A DNA stretch of 64,000 nt from a virus, in IMG/VR virus record IMGVR_UViG_3300042197_000820, positions 1-64,000 of that record; one strand, written 5' to 3'. The position numbers and the translations under genes were made by a program. The notes beneath the pieces are model-generated. The model did no database searches. It worked only from the letters and a program-made list of their open reading frames with translations, and was not told the origin of the DNA. This document shows positions 48,753 to 58,700 of the stretch, piece by piece. Every line of letters begins with the position of its first letter. The first letter of the stretch is position 1.

Positions 48753-49298
48753 TTAATAAGTAAAGGATTGCCAGTAATAGGCATTACCATAAGTAAACGG
48801 TGAGCCGCCAACAGTACCTTTCTTCGAAGCTTGTGGGACTTCACCAAGATTGGTAGAGTCTTCATCTGTTGGGTCAGTAAACTTATCTGTCATCATTTCA
48901 TCGTATGCTTCTACAAACTCAAAGTAAGGCTTTTCATCCTCGATGAATCGATGAATGTTTAAAAGCAATAACTTGACAACATCAAACTTTTCTGATGGAT
49001 AGTATTTACATTCCATAGAATCGTATACGTTTCCACCTTGAATGGATTCAGGATTGACTATTCCTCTTTTAGCAAGATAGTGGAATAGTCTATTCTGGGC
49101 ACCATAGACATAATCATTCATTACGTCCTTGGCATAAGCAATAACCTTCTGAGTTTTTGGCTGAACGACAATATAGATGTCGGCGTGGTCGAATACCATT
49201 ACGTCATCATTTAGGCTTTTGGCAACCTTGAGATTGACGATTTCTTTTGGCTCGATCTTTTGTGGTGCGCCGGATCCTATCTTAATCGTTATTGCCAT
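48753..49298 (-). CDS. Hypothetical head-module protein, 181 aa
   Basis: No family recognised. The N-terminal 60 residues look beta-rich, the middle alpha-helical (KFDVVKLLLLNIHRFIED) and the C-terminus disordered and Tyr-rich. The 5' end overlaps the upstream gene by 17 bases within the portal operon, so a head assembly role is likely. Confidence 0.6.
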   Translation of the reverse strand: MAITIKIGSGAPQKIEPKEIVNLKVAKSLNDDVMVFDHADIYIVVQPKTQKVIAYAKDVMNDYVYGAQNRLFHYLAKRGIVNPESIQGGNVYDSMECKYYPSEKFDVVKLLLLNIHRFIEDEKPYFEFVEAYDEMMTDKFTDPTDEDSTNLGEVPQASKKGTVGGSPFTYGNAYYWQSFTY

Positions 49299-50106
49299 TC
49301 TCAGTGATCTCCTGTGCCAAAGCTTGCAACTTTAAGACTTTCTCTAGTACTTGCTCGTTGATTGGAGTTTTCCTAAACGACTCGATTAGCTGCATAACAG
49401 AGTTTAGTTTTTGAGTGATGTTTGGATCACCACCATTATAAGTAGTTATGGCTTCTTTTATTCTATGGATCTCATCGTTCAGACACATCTGAAACTGCAA
49501 ACCGCCGTCAGAGATTGACATAACATAACTTTCGATAAGCTTGCGTTGTGATTCATTTAGTGATTGATTGTACTTGGTATTGAAGTTTTGGACAACTGTG
49601 CGATAGACCAAGTTATCAATAGGTTGCATCTCTGACTTCTTTTGTTGAGTTGGACGCTCGACCAACGTACCGATCAGCTTTCTCTCAAGAAGAACTTTTT
49701 GTTTTACGTCTGTATCCCCACCAAAAATCTGTGAGATTGTGGCAAGTGTCTTGTAGTTTGGAACAAACGTATCGAATGCATCTTGACCAATAGTTTTGTT
49801 GATCCAGTTAATCACTTTTGTTTGCTCGTTGAACAGTTCCTTTTCATCAAGTTTCTGATAAGCATTATAACTTTCTTGGATTAGCCTTGATGCTGTAAAT
49901 GAATCTAAGCTATTTGTCTCGTACAGGTTCTTGTATAGAGCCAGTTCATTTGCTAATGGTTTTCCTGCTCTAAAGAAAGCCGAAAAGACTTCTTTGAGTT
50001 GGGTTATCATTGATTTGTTCTGTTGTAATGAAGCAATAGCAAGTTGCTTTACAAGTAACTCATAAAGAAAAGCGGTGTTTCTTTTCTTATTGTGGCGCAA
50101 TCTCAT
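49282..50106 (-). CDS. Hypothetical head-module protein, 274 aa
   Basis: Almost entirely helical, with a basic N-terminus MRLRHNKKRNTAFLYELLVKQ that also appears in other large phages next to the portal gene (impression, not searched). It is coupled to the portal by a four-base overlap. A core or chaperone role in assembly is possible. Confidence 0.6.
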   Translation of the reverse strand: MRLRHNKKRNTAFLYELLVKQLAIASLQQNKSMITQLKEVFSAFFRAGKPLANELALYKNLYETNSLDSFTASRLIQESYNAYQKLDEKELFNEQTKVINWINKTIGQDAFDTFVPNYKTLATISQIFGGDTDVKQKVLLERKLIGTLVERPTQQKKSEMQPIDNLVYRTVVQNFNTKYNQSLNESQRKLIESYVMSISDGGLQFQMCLNDEIHRIKEAITTYNGGDPNITQKLNSVMQLIESFRKTPINEQVLEKVLKLQALAQEITENGNND

Positions 50107-52130
50107 TTCTTTTTCTCCAATGATTCTAATAGACGATTGACTTCTTTTTGGGTTCGGAAGACTTCAGCTTCTTCTTCTAAATAAGTAGTTGTTGAGCCTT
50201 CATAGATTTTAGCAGAAGCTAAACCAGATAGTTCTTTTCTACCGGGATTCATAGTTCTTGCTGTGATCCCTAAAGCTGCTTCTGGGAATGCTACGGATGT
50301 GCGGTTTTTCTGTCTTGCAACAGAACCCTTATTTCTACCACCCGGTTTCTGACCGTAGTAGTAGGATTTTCCGCTTGGCCCACGACGGAGGTATTCTTTA
50401 CGCCCGTGGAGGCCGACTCTATAGGCCCCTTCTTCGTCTTCCTGTAATGGGGCTTCCCCACCGGGGGCACCACCGGGAGCAGCGAGAAGAGGTTCTTCGG
50501 CACCAGCTTCTTCAGGTGCGGGTGCTTCTGCGGCGGCTTCAGGAGCGGCCTCGGCACCAGCCTCGGCACCAGCTTCCGCTCCCAAATCTCCAAGGCCACC
50601 ACCAGCTTCTCCACCAAGCTCGCCTCCAAGACCAGCACCTAGACCACCGCCGCCACCGAGACCAGCAGCCTCTTCTTGCATCTTCTCAGCGACAGCGTTG
50701 ATCTGTGCGTCGAACTTGCGATCATAGAAGATCTCGCGTTGATTGCGAAGGAACTCTTCTTCTGACATGTTGAACAGCTTCTCAGCAATCCAACGGCGTG
50801 AGAAGTAGCCTTCGGTTGCTTTGCTAGCAACGTCAAACTTGCTTGACCAGTGTTCTAGTTCTTGCATTTCTGCAATCTTGGATGGATTATTTAGGCTAAG
50901 AGAGAAGTTGAGTAGATCATCCCCTCTGTAGCCAATAGTATAAAGATGGATAATACCAATCTTTTCTAGTTCTGATACGACAATCCTTTGTAGTCTTTGG
51001 ATTGTTCTAGCAAAGCGAATGTCTTTTTGAGCTAGCGTAGTCTTATCTTCTTCTGCACCTTCTGCTCTTGAGATGTAAGAAGCTGGAATCTTGAGGGCAG
51101 AGAACAACTTGTCGCGAAGATACTTAACGTCATCAATGTCACCAGTGAAAGTACCACCAGCCAAAGAAGTGATTTCTGTTGCTGAGCCACCACGAACAGG
51201 AATATAGTAATCCTCTTCTACCGAAAGTGGATTGTAACGAAGATCGACGCGGCCTGTGGTATCGTCCAAGATAGTGTTACGCTTCATTGAAGTAATAACC
51301 TTTTGAACATATTGTTCTACTTCGTTTGGAGGAATACCACCAACGTCAATCTTGAATACACGACGTTCTGGGGCACGAACAATACGGTAAGCCATCATAG
51401 CATCTTCTAGAAGTGTTAGCTGACGCCAAATACGACGAGCAGCTTCTAGGACTGATGTACCATAAGGAGCGTACTTGTCATTTCCAAGAATGCGGAAGTG
51501 AGCGACCTGCCAGTTTTCGAATGTCATACCAGCAGAGTTCCATTGGAACTGAACGTAGTTTGGGTTTGTTTTGTCTTCACCTTCTAATCTTTCTACTTCT
51601 TGTGGAGGCAGACCGATTGCGCTTGTGATACCTTGGTGATCATCGATATCGAGGTATAGAAAGAAATCGCCATACTTGCACATTGTACGGCACCAACCAA
51701 AAAGATTGAAGTTGGCATTTAGCACATTATGGTAGAGAGATTGTAAAACCCCTTTGATTTCTTCGTTGCGGCACTTGATGTTCAACATTGGTTGCAGAGC
51801 AGAGTGTGTTGTCATTTCGTCTGCATAGATGTCAAGTGCAGATGCAATCTCAGGTGTGTATTCCATTTGATCAAAGTCAACATAACGCTCTGAGCGATTA
51901 TGGTTGATCATGATAGCATTCTGCATATTTGAGAATGCGTATAGTTGTGAACGCTTGAACTGCTGTCCCGAAGCTGATCGGAACTGCGATGCGTACTTGT
52001 CCATCAAGGAACGACGCAATCTTCTAGTCGATTGTGTACGATAGTTTACGAGAGGACCAGAGAATAATCTTGTTAATCTCTGGAATAGTTCTGATCCCGG
52101 ATCTCTTGGGTTTTTGTCTTGCTTTGCCAT
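50103..52130 (-). CDS. Portal protein (gp20-like)
   Basis: A 675-aa dodecameric portal subunit at the packaging vertex. The body matches the T4-type portal: MNHNRSERYVDFDQMEYTPE-like N-terminal region, YGTSVLEAARRIWRQLTLLEDAMM, RAPERRVFKIDVG, YIPVRGG and EGAEEDKTTLAQKDIRFARTI. The C-terminal 170 residues are unusual: an Ala/Gly/Glu/Pro-rich low-complexity linker (about 500-570) followed by a short basic domain (GAYRVGLHGRKEYLRRG). Next to the terminase, as expected. Confidence 0.92.
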   Translation of the reverse strand: MAKQDKNPRDPGSELFQRLTRLFSGPLVNYRTQSTRRLRRSLMDKYASQFRSASGQQFKRSQLYAFSNMQNAIMINHNRSERYVDFDQMEYTPEIASALDIYADEMTTHSALQPMLNIKCRNEEIKGVLQSLYHNVLNANFNLFGWCRTMCKYGDFFLYLDIDDHQGITSAIGLPPQEVERLEGEDKTNPNYVQFQWNSAGMTFENWQVAHFRILGNDKYAPYGTSVLEAARRIWRQLTLLEDAMMAYRIVRAPERRVFKIDVGGIPPNEVEQYVQKVITSMKRNTILDDTTGRVDLRYNPLSVEEDYYIPVRGGSATEITSLAGGTFTGDIDDVKYLRDKLFSALKIPASYISRAEGAEEDKTTLAQKDIRFARTIQRLQRIVVSELEKIGIIHLYTIGYRGDDLLNFSLSLNNPSKIAEMQELEHWSSKFDVASKATEGYFSRRWIAEKLFNMSEEEFLRNQREIFYDRKFDAQINAVAEKMQEEAAGLGGGGGLGAGLGGELGGEAGGGLGDLGAEAGAEAGAEAAPEAAAEAPAPEEAGAEEPLLAAPGGAPGGEAPLQEDEEGAYRVGLHGRKEYLRRGPSGKSYYYGQKPGGRNKGSVARQKNRTSVAFPEAALGITARTMNPGRKELSGLASAKIYEGSTTTYLEEEAEVFRTQKEVNRLLESLEKKK

Positions 52131-52133
52131 TTT

Positions 52134-53720
52134 CTATCCCTTTAGTAACCAACTGAAGTTTCTTTGTTCCAACGCTCTGTCCCAAGTACTTTGTTTGAAT
52201 CCATTTATGTTATGTCCCCTCATACCGGGGATGGAAGTAACAAAGACGCTATTTGCGGAATACATAGAATCTACGATTGCTTTTTTATACTCTATTTCTC
52301 TTTGATTTACTGTTAGTGCTGTATCCTTGACCCAGCAGCTAATCGCTAATGACATAACTAGATCGTCGTGGTATGATCTCATCGCTTGGGCACGATTATC
52401 ATTCCAGATGAATGTTTTGAACTCAGCAGCCAATCTAGAGGAATACGTCTTGATAGATTTGTTTCTAATGAACTCTTCTAGCTTGGCTACAATCAAAGGT
52501 CTTGTCTTAGACGAGGTAGTAAATCCTGCTATTACTCTATCGGAATCAAACGTTTCGCTGGAGTCAACGAAATCATGTGTTCCTTTAGCAGAGTAGTATA
52601 TGTTAGGATAACCCATTTCCTTTAGCTTTTCAAGTACAGAAATGCCTAAAGAGTTATTTTCTACAACTAATAAACAGTTGCCGAACTCTCTACCCGTATT
52701 ATATAGGAGATAAGCAAAATCTCCAAGAGTTGGCTTTCCTTGGTACTCACCAATAACTTCCATAGTTTCTAGTTTTGTTAAGTGGAATACTGAGTTGTCG
52801 GCACCGTCACCGCGAGCAACGTCTGCCACCAGTAGATAAGTGGCAGTAGAATCGTACTGTTCCCACATCCATAGGTTTCTGTCAAAGCCTGTACGGTATA
52901 CTGGCTCACGGATTTCAGAATCAATCCTAGCTAGTTGTTCAGATGGAATGACAGTTTCGCCCGAAGAGTTGAATGAACATTCTAACTCCTGAGCAATCTG
53001 TCTAGCAGACATGTTTCTTGTTTCTTTTTCGAACCAAGCTTGATCTCTGTCTGGATGTACATTCCAAGGTAGATTGATTGGATGGAAATCATTCTTTCCT
53101 ATCTCGGCTTCGGAATAGGTCTTATGAAACCAGTTGCCAACACCATTGGGGCTTGACAAGGCAATGCAACGACCACCAGTTGACAATGTAGGGTATAGAC
53201 CGGTCCATAGTTCGTCTAGACCTTCAACGAATGCAGCCTCGTCAATAACAAGCAATGACAAAGCTTCTGAACGACCGGCATCACCAGACGTAGAAGAAGC
53301 CTTTACTTGAGAACCATTCGTGAGTTCGAACGAGCTTCTGTTATCAGCTTTGATGTCAGAAATCCTCAACCACTTGGGAAGATTCTGCATGATGTTCTTT
53401 ACTTTCTTGACCAAGTTAGCAGCAACAGTAAACTTGGTAGCAACTACTAGAACGTTTTTATCTCTATGAAACAATAAAAGCCAAGCAATGTAGGCTGCGG
53501 TAACCGTCGAGAAACCTAACTGTCTGGCTTTTAGTACAATGTTGAATCGATAATCAGTGAAGTCTTGAATAGCTTCTTTCTGAAAATCGTAGAGGCTGAA
53601 TGGGATAAGACCTTTTTGGGGGTGTGAAATCTTACAATAGCTGTTTATGAAATAGACCGCATCTTTACCGGATTTGACTATTTCTTTTAGTGTTTCCTGC
53701 TTTGTAAGGACTTGGCTCAT
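52134..53720 (-). CDS. Terminase large subunit (gp17-like)
   Basis: Packages DNA with an ATPase motor and cuts concatemers. The ATPase has the Q-like YDFQKEAI, Walker A RQLGFST (66-72), Walker B LLVIDE (156-161) and an SSPNG coupling motif near 189. The RNase H-like nuclease has D300 in LLVADVARGDG, E354 in LLVVENN and a later Asp pair in HDDLVMS. It has 528 aa versus 610 in T4. It is coupled by ATGA to the upstream gene and followed after three bases by the portal. Confidence 0.95.
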   Translation of the reverse strand: MSQVLTKQETLKEIVKSGKDAVYFINSYCKISHPQKGLIPFSLYDFQKEAIQDFTDYRFNIVLKARQLGFSTVTAAYIAWLLLFHRDKNVLVVATKFTVAANLVKKVKNIMQNLPKWLRISDIKADNRSSFELTNGSQVKASSTSGDAGRSEALSLLVIDEAAFVEGLDELWTGLYPTLSTGGRCIALSSPNGVGNWFHKTYSEAEIGKNDFHPINLPWNVHPDRDQAWFEKETRNMSARQIAQELECSFNSSGETVIPSEQLARIDSEIREPVYRTGFDRNLWMWEQYDSTATYLLVADVARGDGADNSVFHLTKLETMEVIGEYQGKPTLGDFAYLLYNTGREFGNCLLVVENNSLGISVLEKLKEMGYPNIYYSAKGTHDFVDSSETFDSDRVIAGFTTSSKTRPLIVAKLEEFIRNKSIKTYSSRLAAEFKTFIWNDNRAQAMRSYHDDLVMSLAISCWVKDTALTVNQREIEYKKAIVDSMYSANSVFVTSIPGMRGHNINGFKQSTWDRALEQRNFSWLLKG

Positions 53721-54259
53721 GAGTCTCGTCTTGTATCATTCTTCGGACGAGTCCCTAAGCCTCCTTGTTCTAAGAAGGAGCGGAACTTTGCATCGACTGA
53801 ATCTTTGCTCTCGCCCTTTACTGGATCGGTGCCTTGTGCCCCACCAATCTTGTAGGCTCTGTGTGCTGTAACCCAGTAGCGAATACTAGAAGTGTTTTCT
53901 GCACGGACTTTTACTTCGTCGAGTGGTGTCAGAGTTAGAGAACCCTTAGCCTTTGAGTATCCGCTGTATTCTTTCTTGATGAAGTTGGCAATGTCTTGGA
54001 TTCGTTGTTCAATCTCTGATTCTAGACTACCACTATAAATCTCTTTTAGTAAGATCTCAGAGTGGTATTTGATGATCAGTTGATCACCGTGAAACTGTAC
54101 GCCGAAACCATCCATAACTCTTTTATCGAGTAAGGGGTTACCTTCTTCGCGTCTGAGACCTATCTTGACTGGTTCGCCTTTCTTATTTCTGGCACCATCA
54201 TAGCCTTGCTCAGCGACGATTTGCGAGATTGTTTGTACTACTTCAAGTATTGTTGCCAT
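53717..54259 (-). CDS. Hypothetical protein upstream of terminase, 180 aa
   Basis: The position and coupling directly before the large terminase would suit a small terminase subunit, but the sequence (GFGVQFHGDQLIIKYHSEIL and an EIEQRIQDIANFIKKEYSGYS helix) shows no DNA-binding motif I recognise. The C-terminus is Gly/Arg/Asp-rich. It overlaps the upstream gene by 17 bases. Confidence 0.6.
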   Translation of the reverse strand: MATILEVVQTISQIVAEQGYDGARNKKGEPVKIGLRREEGNPLLDKRVMDGFGVQFHGDQLIIKYHSEILLKEIYSGSLESEIEQRIQDIANFIKKEYSGYSKAKGSLTLTPLDEVKVRAENTSSIRYWVTAHRAYKIGGAQGTDPVKGESKDSVDAKFRSFLEQGGLGTRPKNDTRRDS

Positions 54260-54650
54260 TTTTATTGGGCCTCCACCCAGATTTCCATCTTTCTTCTCTA
54301 TCTTCTACCCACTGTACATAGCAAGTGTAACAACAATCGTACTTCTTAATACAGAAATCGTCTTTGGCATCATTTTCTGCTTTGTTACAGATTGGGCAAG
54401 GGATAAAAGAACTTTCTCTAGTAAGTAGTTTTTCGGTTATAAAAAACCCGTCAGCAAAGACTTTTCGCTCTTTGTCCCAAGTATACTGGTCTTTCTCTTT
54501 GAGAAGCTTTAACTGTTCTAGGTAGATCTCTTCCTTTTCATCGTTCCAATAGGCTCGTAAGTTATCTACAGCTTCTTGTCCATACTTCTTGCCTATCATC
54601 TGCTCATATCGAGCTATTTCATTCCAATCTAACTTTGGTTGATTACTCAT
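54243..54650 (-). CDS. Zinc-finger protein, 135 aa
   Basis: A helical N-terminus followed by CPICNKAENDA, then CIKKYDCCYTCYVQWVEDREERW, giving four or five cysteines fit for one zinc site. Probably a conserved phage protein of unknown function. It bridges the lysis-like cassette and the terminase block by overlaps of 4 and 17 bases. Confidence 0.65.
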   Translation of the reverse strand: MSNQPKLDWNEIARYEQMIGKKYGQEAVDNLRAYWNDEKEEIYLEQLKLLKEKDQYTWDKERKVFADGFFITEKLLTRESSFIPCPICNKAENDAKDDFCIKKYDCCYTCYVQWVEDREERWKSGWRPNKNGNNT

Positions 54651-55102
54651 TGTTGTTTATTCACAGCCATATTAATACCGATAGCTGTACCACCACCAAC
54701 GATGATACCTCCCAAAACACCAGCTACAATCAAGGCTGGAATATCAGTGCGTTCTATCTTGGATAGCTTCTTATTTAGGACATCAATCTGTTCTTGCTTG
54801 GAGGATAGCTGTACAAGCAGCTTATCTCGTTCTGCATCAGCAGAGATTTTATCGAGTTCTACTCTCTTGTCGCATTCTGTTTTTAGTAAAGCAGTCTGAC
54901 GTTCAAGATCTAAACTGTATTGTTGTTCTCTTAGTTCCTTATCGGAGATAAGGATAGCAGTCGCTAAGTCATCAAAGCATGTTGCTTGAAATGGAACTCT
55001 TCCATCTTTTGGTACGAGGACAAACTTCCCCTTTTGTTCTTCGCCATGTGCATTGGCGGATAGTAGTAATAGTATTAAGACAAAGACAATCTTATTCCAC
55101 AT
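54647..55102 (-). CDS. Exported coiled-coil protein with C-terminal membrane helix, spanin-like (151 aa)
   Basis: The start is placed at ATG 55102 (MWNKIVFVLILLLLSANAHG). Residues 1-19 form a signal peptide with an A-N-A cleavage site and no lipobox. A coiled coil spans about 65-120, and a Gly-rich hydrophobic helix follows near 123-146 (LIVAGVLGGIIVGGG). A periplasmic coiled coil between two membrane-directed ends recalls spanins, but the order is reversed from known unimolecular spanins (lipoprotein N-terminus, C-terminal TM). It may pair with the adjacent gene product. Confidence 0.5.
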   Translation of the reverse strand: MWNKIVFVLILLLLSANAHGEEQKGKFVLVPKDGRVPFQATCFDDLATAILISDKELREQQYSLDLERQTALLKTECDKRVELDKISADAERDKLLVQLSSKQEQIDVLNKKLSKIERTDIPALIVAGVLGGIIVGGGTAIGINMAVNKQQ

Positions 55103-55529
55103 GTTCGAATCCAAATATATTTGTTATTATAGAAGCCACTTCTTCTGGCTTGTCGGTTCTTTTCTTGACTATCTCCTTTACTCTCTTATCCTTCTTTTTA
55201 GAAAGATCCTTGAGTTTCTTCTGATAGTCTTTTTCGATCTTTGTTATTTGAGCTTGATACTTGACAATAGCTTCTTCTCGCTTCTTGATTTCTTCTTTAT
55301 GAACTTCTTGAAGCTTATTAATCTCTTCACCCTGTATCTTGATTAGCTCTTGATACATTTCATTATTATAACTTCTTTGATTCTTAATGGCAATAGAAAA
55401 TCCTATAATCAATCCGATTATAAGAAGTTCACGCCAATATCTGATTATCAAGTCTAGAAAGTACTTGAAATCAAACTTCTTCAGAAGTTGAACGACCGCC
55501 GCGTAGCTTGACGATAGAATCGATAACAC
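55092..55529 (-). CDS. Inner-membrane spanin-like protein, 145 aa
   Basis: One N-terminal transmembrane helix (about 34-51, ELLIIGLIIGFSIAI) and a long Lys/Glu coiled coil (55-125), the layout of an i-spanin. GTG start (55529) with AGGG seven bases upstream, inside the holin gene (59-base overlap). Together with its neighbours it forms a likely lysis unit for breaking the outer membrane, which would imply a Gram-negative host. Sequence similarity to a named family is not shown. Confidence 0.55.
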   Translation of the reverse strand: MLSILSSSYAAVVQLLKKFDFKYFLDLIIRYWRELLIIGLIIGFSIAIKNQRSYNNEMYQELIKIQGEEINKLQEVHKEEIKKREEAIVKYQAQITKIEKDYQKKLKDLSKKKDKRVKEIVKKRTDKPEEVASIITNIFGFEHVE

Positions 55530-55680
55530 TTTGTGTCCCTATGTAAAGGCCGCTGATTAGAACCCAATCAGAGCTAGAAAGAAAGCCGATACCGGCTAAG
55601 ACGGTTGCGGTGGTCCAAACCAATAGCTTTCTAGATACTAGCTTGTTCAGACCCCAATCAATAAATGCTTTTTGTACCAT
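55471..55680 (-). CDS. Holin candidate, 69 aa
   Basis: The start is placed at ATG 55680 (MVQKAFIDWGLNK) because GAGGTG precedes it; the longer reading would cover the late-type motif. Two hydrophobic helices, LLVWTTATVLAGIGFL and WVLISGLYIGTQSVI, are separated by a short SSSD turn, with a charged C-terminus. Two-helix topology, small size and adjacency to spanin-like genes fit a class II holin. Confidence 0.6.
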   Translation of the reverse strand: MVQKAFIDWGLNKLVSRKLLVWTTATVLAGIGFLSSSDWVLISGLYIGTQSVIDSIVKLRGGRSTSEEV

Positions 55681-55695
55681 ATTCACACCTCTAAT

Positions 55696-55704
55696 ATAAA
55701 TAGT
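55696..55704 (-). promoter_or_regulatory. ACTATTTAT motif, putative late promoter of lysis and terminase genes
   Basis: Coding sense TGACTATTTATATTAGAGG, 15 bases before the holin start. It follows the recombination gene directly, separating early and late transcription units. Confidence 0.55.
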
Positions 55705-58700
55705 CATTGATTTACGAAAGCAAAACCGTCTTTATTGCCGATTTCTATAGTCATATCGACCACATCTTTCAAACTGTCCAAGTGGGAGATAACTAGAATA
55801 GTTTTGAACTGAGTCTTCAGAAGATCTAATAGTTGTGTGAATGTTTGCAAGTGGTTCTCGTCCAATGCGGTACCCGGCTCATCGAGAATCATGATGTCCG
55901 ACTTTGGAAGATTAGAAACTTGCAGTAGAGCCAATCGGATAGCCATAGCAGCCATAGTCTTTTCGGCACCGGAAGCCATAGAGAGAGGACGAGGATCTTG
56001 ATCAATGTGCTTGATCATGATATCTAGCTTATCACCCTCTTCTTCGAAGAACACGTTAAACTCAGTCAAGTTAGAAAGAATCTTGGTTATTTCTTCGTTG
56101 ATGATTGGAAGCTGCTTCTTGATAATGTCATATGCGATACCATTCGAATGCATACACCGCATGAATAGTTCATAAGCACTAAACTCTGTCCTAAGTGCGT
56201 GAAGTTCATCTTTCTGGTTTGTGAGCATTTCTAGCTTTTGTTCAGCGGATCCAATCTTGCGGTGAATAAGAGTCAAACGATCAGTACAATCATTTAGAGA
56301 CTTCTTAGCATCTTTATGAGCAATCTTAAGTCGGTTGAGAGTAACCAATAATCCTTGAGCATTCTTGATTTGCTCCTTTGTTTGTTCATAAAGAAGTTCT
56401 TTCTCTCGCAACGACTCTAGATCAGCGTTGACCTTTCGTAACTCAAACTGACCGCGTTCAACATGGAAATCTAGATTCTTGATCTCACCAAGAAGCTGTT
56501 CTTTCTTGGCCACAATCGAAGTGTACTTTTCCAAATCGGCTTGGATAGAATCTGGCTTTGCCTCTGCGATCTTTTCTTGTAGAGAGGTAGCTTGTTCTGA
56601 CTTCATTTGTATAGATTCAGATGCTTCAGTCGCATCACGAATAAACTTACACTTTGGGAACTGCGTACCGCAGGGAATCCCATCTAATAGAGAAGTCTTA
56701 CTAGAAGCTAGCTTGATTTCCCTTTCGATTGTAGTTAGTTGTTCTTGAAGAACTTTGACGTTTTCTCTGCGAACAATCAGTCCTTGGTAATCATAAGACT
56801 CTAAGAATGTATGAATCTTTTCCAATAGTGCAAGATTATCAGCGATCTTAGTCTGATTCTCCATAATCTGTCCGTCTGTTGTGAGGGCTAGTAGCGAATA
56901 CTTAGAAATAAGGTTGCGTAGCTCAGCACCGTCGATGACTTCAGTGGAAGAAGCCTTGATTTGCTCTTCAACCGCCTTTATCTCAGTTTCTATCTCCAGA
57001 ACTCTTTGTTCCAACAACTTGCATTTCTCAAGCATAACTGTTAGCTCAGCTTCGCTATCAGAAAGTTCGGAATGCGCTACTGCAATCTCAGAGTCGAAGT
57101 TTCTCCCCTCTAGACGACGTAAGGCACCCTTAAGATCAGAGCTATCGTCTTTTGCTAACCTAAACTTCTTTTCGAAGATTTCTAGATCCAAGAACTTTGC
57201 AATGATTTCCTTTCTCTTGGTGCTTCCTTCCCTCACAAATGCTAGACCATCTAGCTGGCTAGACATAGAAGTGTTTAGGAAGTCATCGATTGTTCCGAAA
57301 ACACGACGAATATTATGGTCTGTTTCGACACGCGAAACTCCATTCATAGATTCCTTGGTATCAGAAATAGTGCATTCCTTTACGAAGTCAAGTTCTACTT
57401 TAGCTTCCTCAACAACTTCAGTTTTTGTCTTCTTCTTGTACTTTGTAAGGCTTCTTTCAATCGAGAAGATATCAGTATTGACTGCAATCTTGACCAAGCA
57501 GGAAGCTGAAAGCTTCTGCTGGTTAATCACATTAATGTTCTTCCTTTCGTTTTTGGAAGTTGTGTTGAAGATAGTGAATAGCAAGGAATCGATAATGCTT
57601 GACTTACCTGAGAAGTTCTTGCCGAAAATACCGACAATACCAGACAGACTTTCAAAATCAATCCGATTCTTCTCACCATAGTTGAACAGATTATCCCATT
57701 CAAGAGACTTGATTTGCCAGTTGATGTTACGACCAACTTCTTCTGTCTCTTCGACAATAGCTGAATACTTCTTGTTCAGTTCTAGAACCTTTTGGATAAC
57801 TTCTTCGGTACACTCGTAATCCTTTAGATATTCACGAATGAACTTTTCTAAGATTGCAGGATCACGAAGATTCTCTTTAGGAACATTTGTGATAGCTGTG
57901 GAACCCAATCCTCGCTTGTTATCCGCACGGGACAGAAAGGTAACAGATTCTGGACTAAACTTATGCTTTGCTAACTCCACAGCACGACTCATCTGCTGCA
58001 CCGTGAGATTGTAGTCAGAAGCTAATCTTACTCTAGCTCCGTTCGGAACGTTTGTATTCTTTGGTAGTTGACCGGTAGAAGTAAGATTGATTGTGACAAA
58101 CGGCTTTGGATTTGCAACTTGGATGTGGCTGCAATCAAAATCGTCTTTGCCACGAATATCCCAAAGCAAATAGCCCTTATCGTTTGTCTCGCCAAAGTTC
58201 TGCTGAATAGTGGAACCGGGGTAGCGCACGCGGCCCGCTGTATCCACTATTTGATTGGTCTTGTGAATATCACCAAGAAAAGCGAAATCGTGATCACTAA
58301 AAATATCGATACCATGATCTCCTCCTTGCATCGTCCAACCAATGTCGGTCTGGACTCCACCGATAGCACCGTGATAGAGGGCAATGTTGATCTTCGATGG
58401 ATCACTTGGTTTTACCCACTTATCTTCATCAAATACCGAAAGAACATTCAGCGTAACTAGTTCATTCAGTTGTACTTCGCCCGAGTTCTTCAGAAGATGA
58501 AGATTAGAATGCCCCAATGCCTGGGCGATGGGAGTAATCGCATCTTGACGGTTTGAGTTTTTTAGATTACCATCGTGGTTTCCGAGGATTACATACGTTG
58601 GTGCAATGTCGGCTAGATTAGAAAGGAAATCACTAGCCAACTCAAAAAACTCTGGTGATAACTGCGTCTTAGTATGCGCGATATCACCACAATGTACAAT

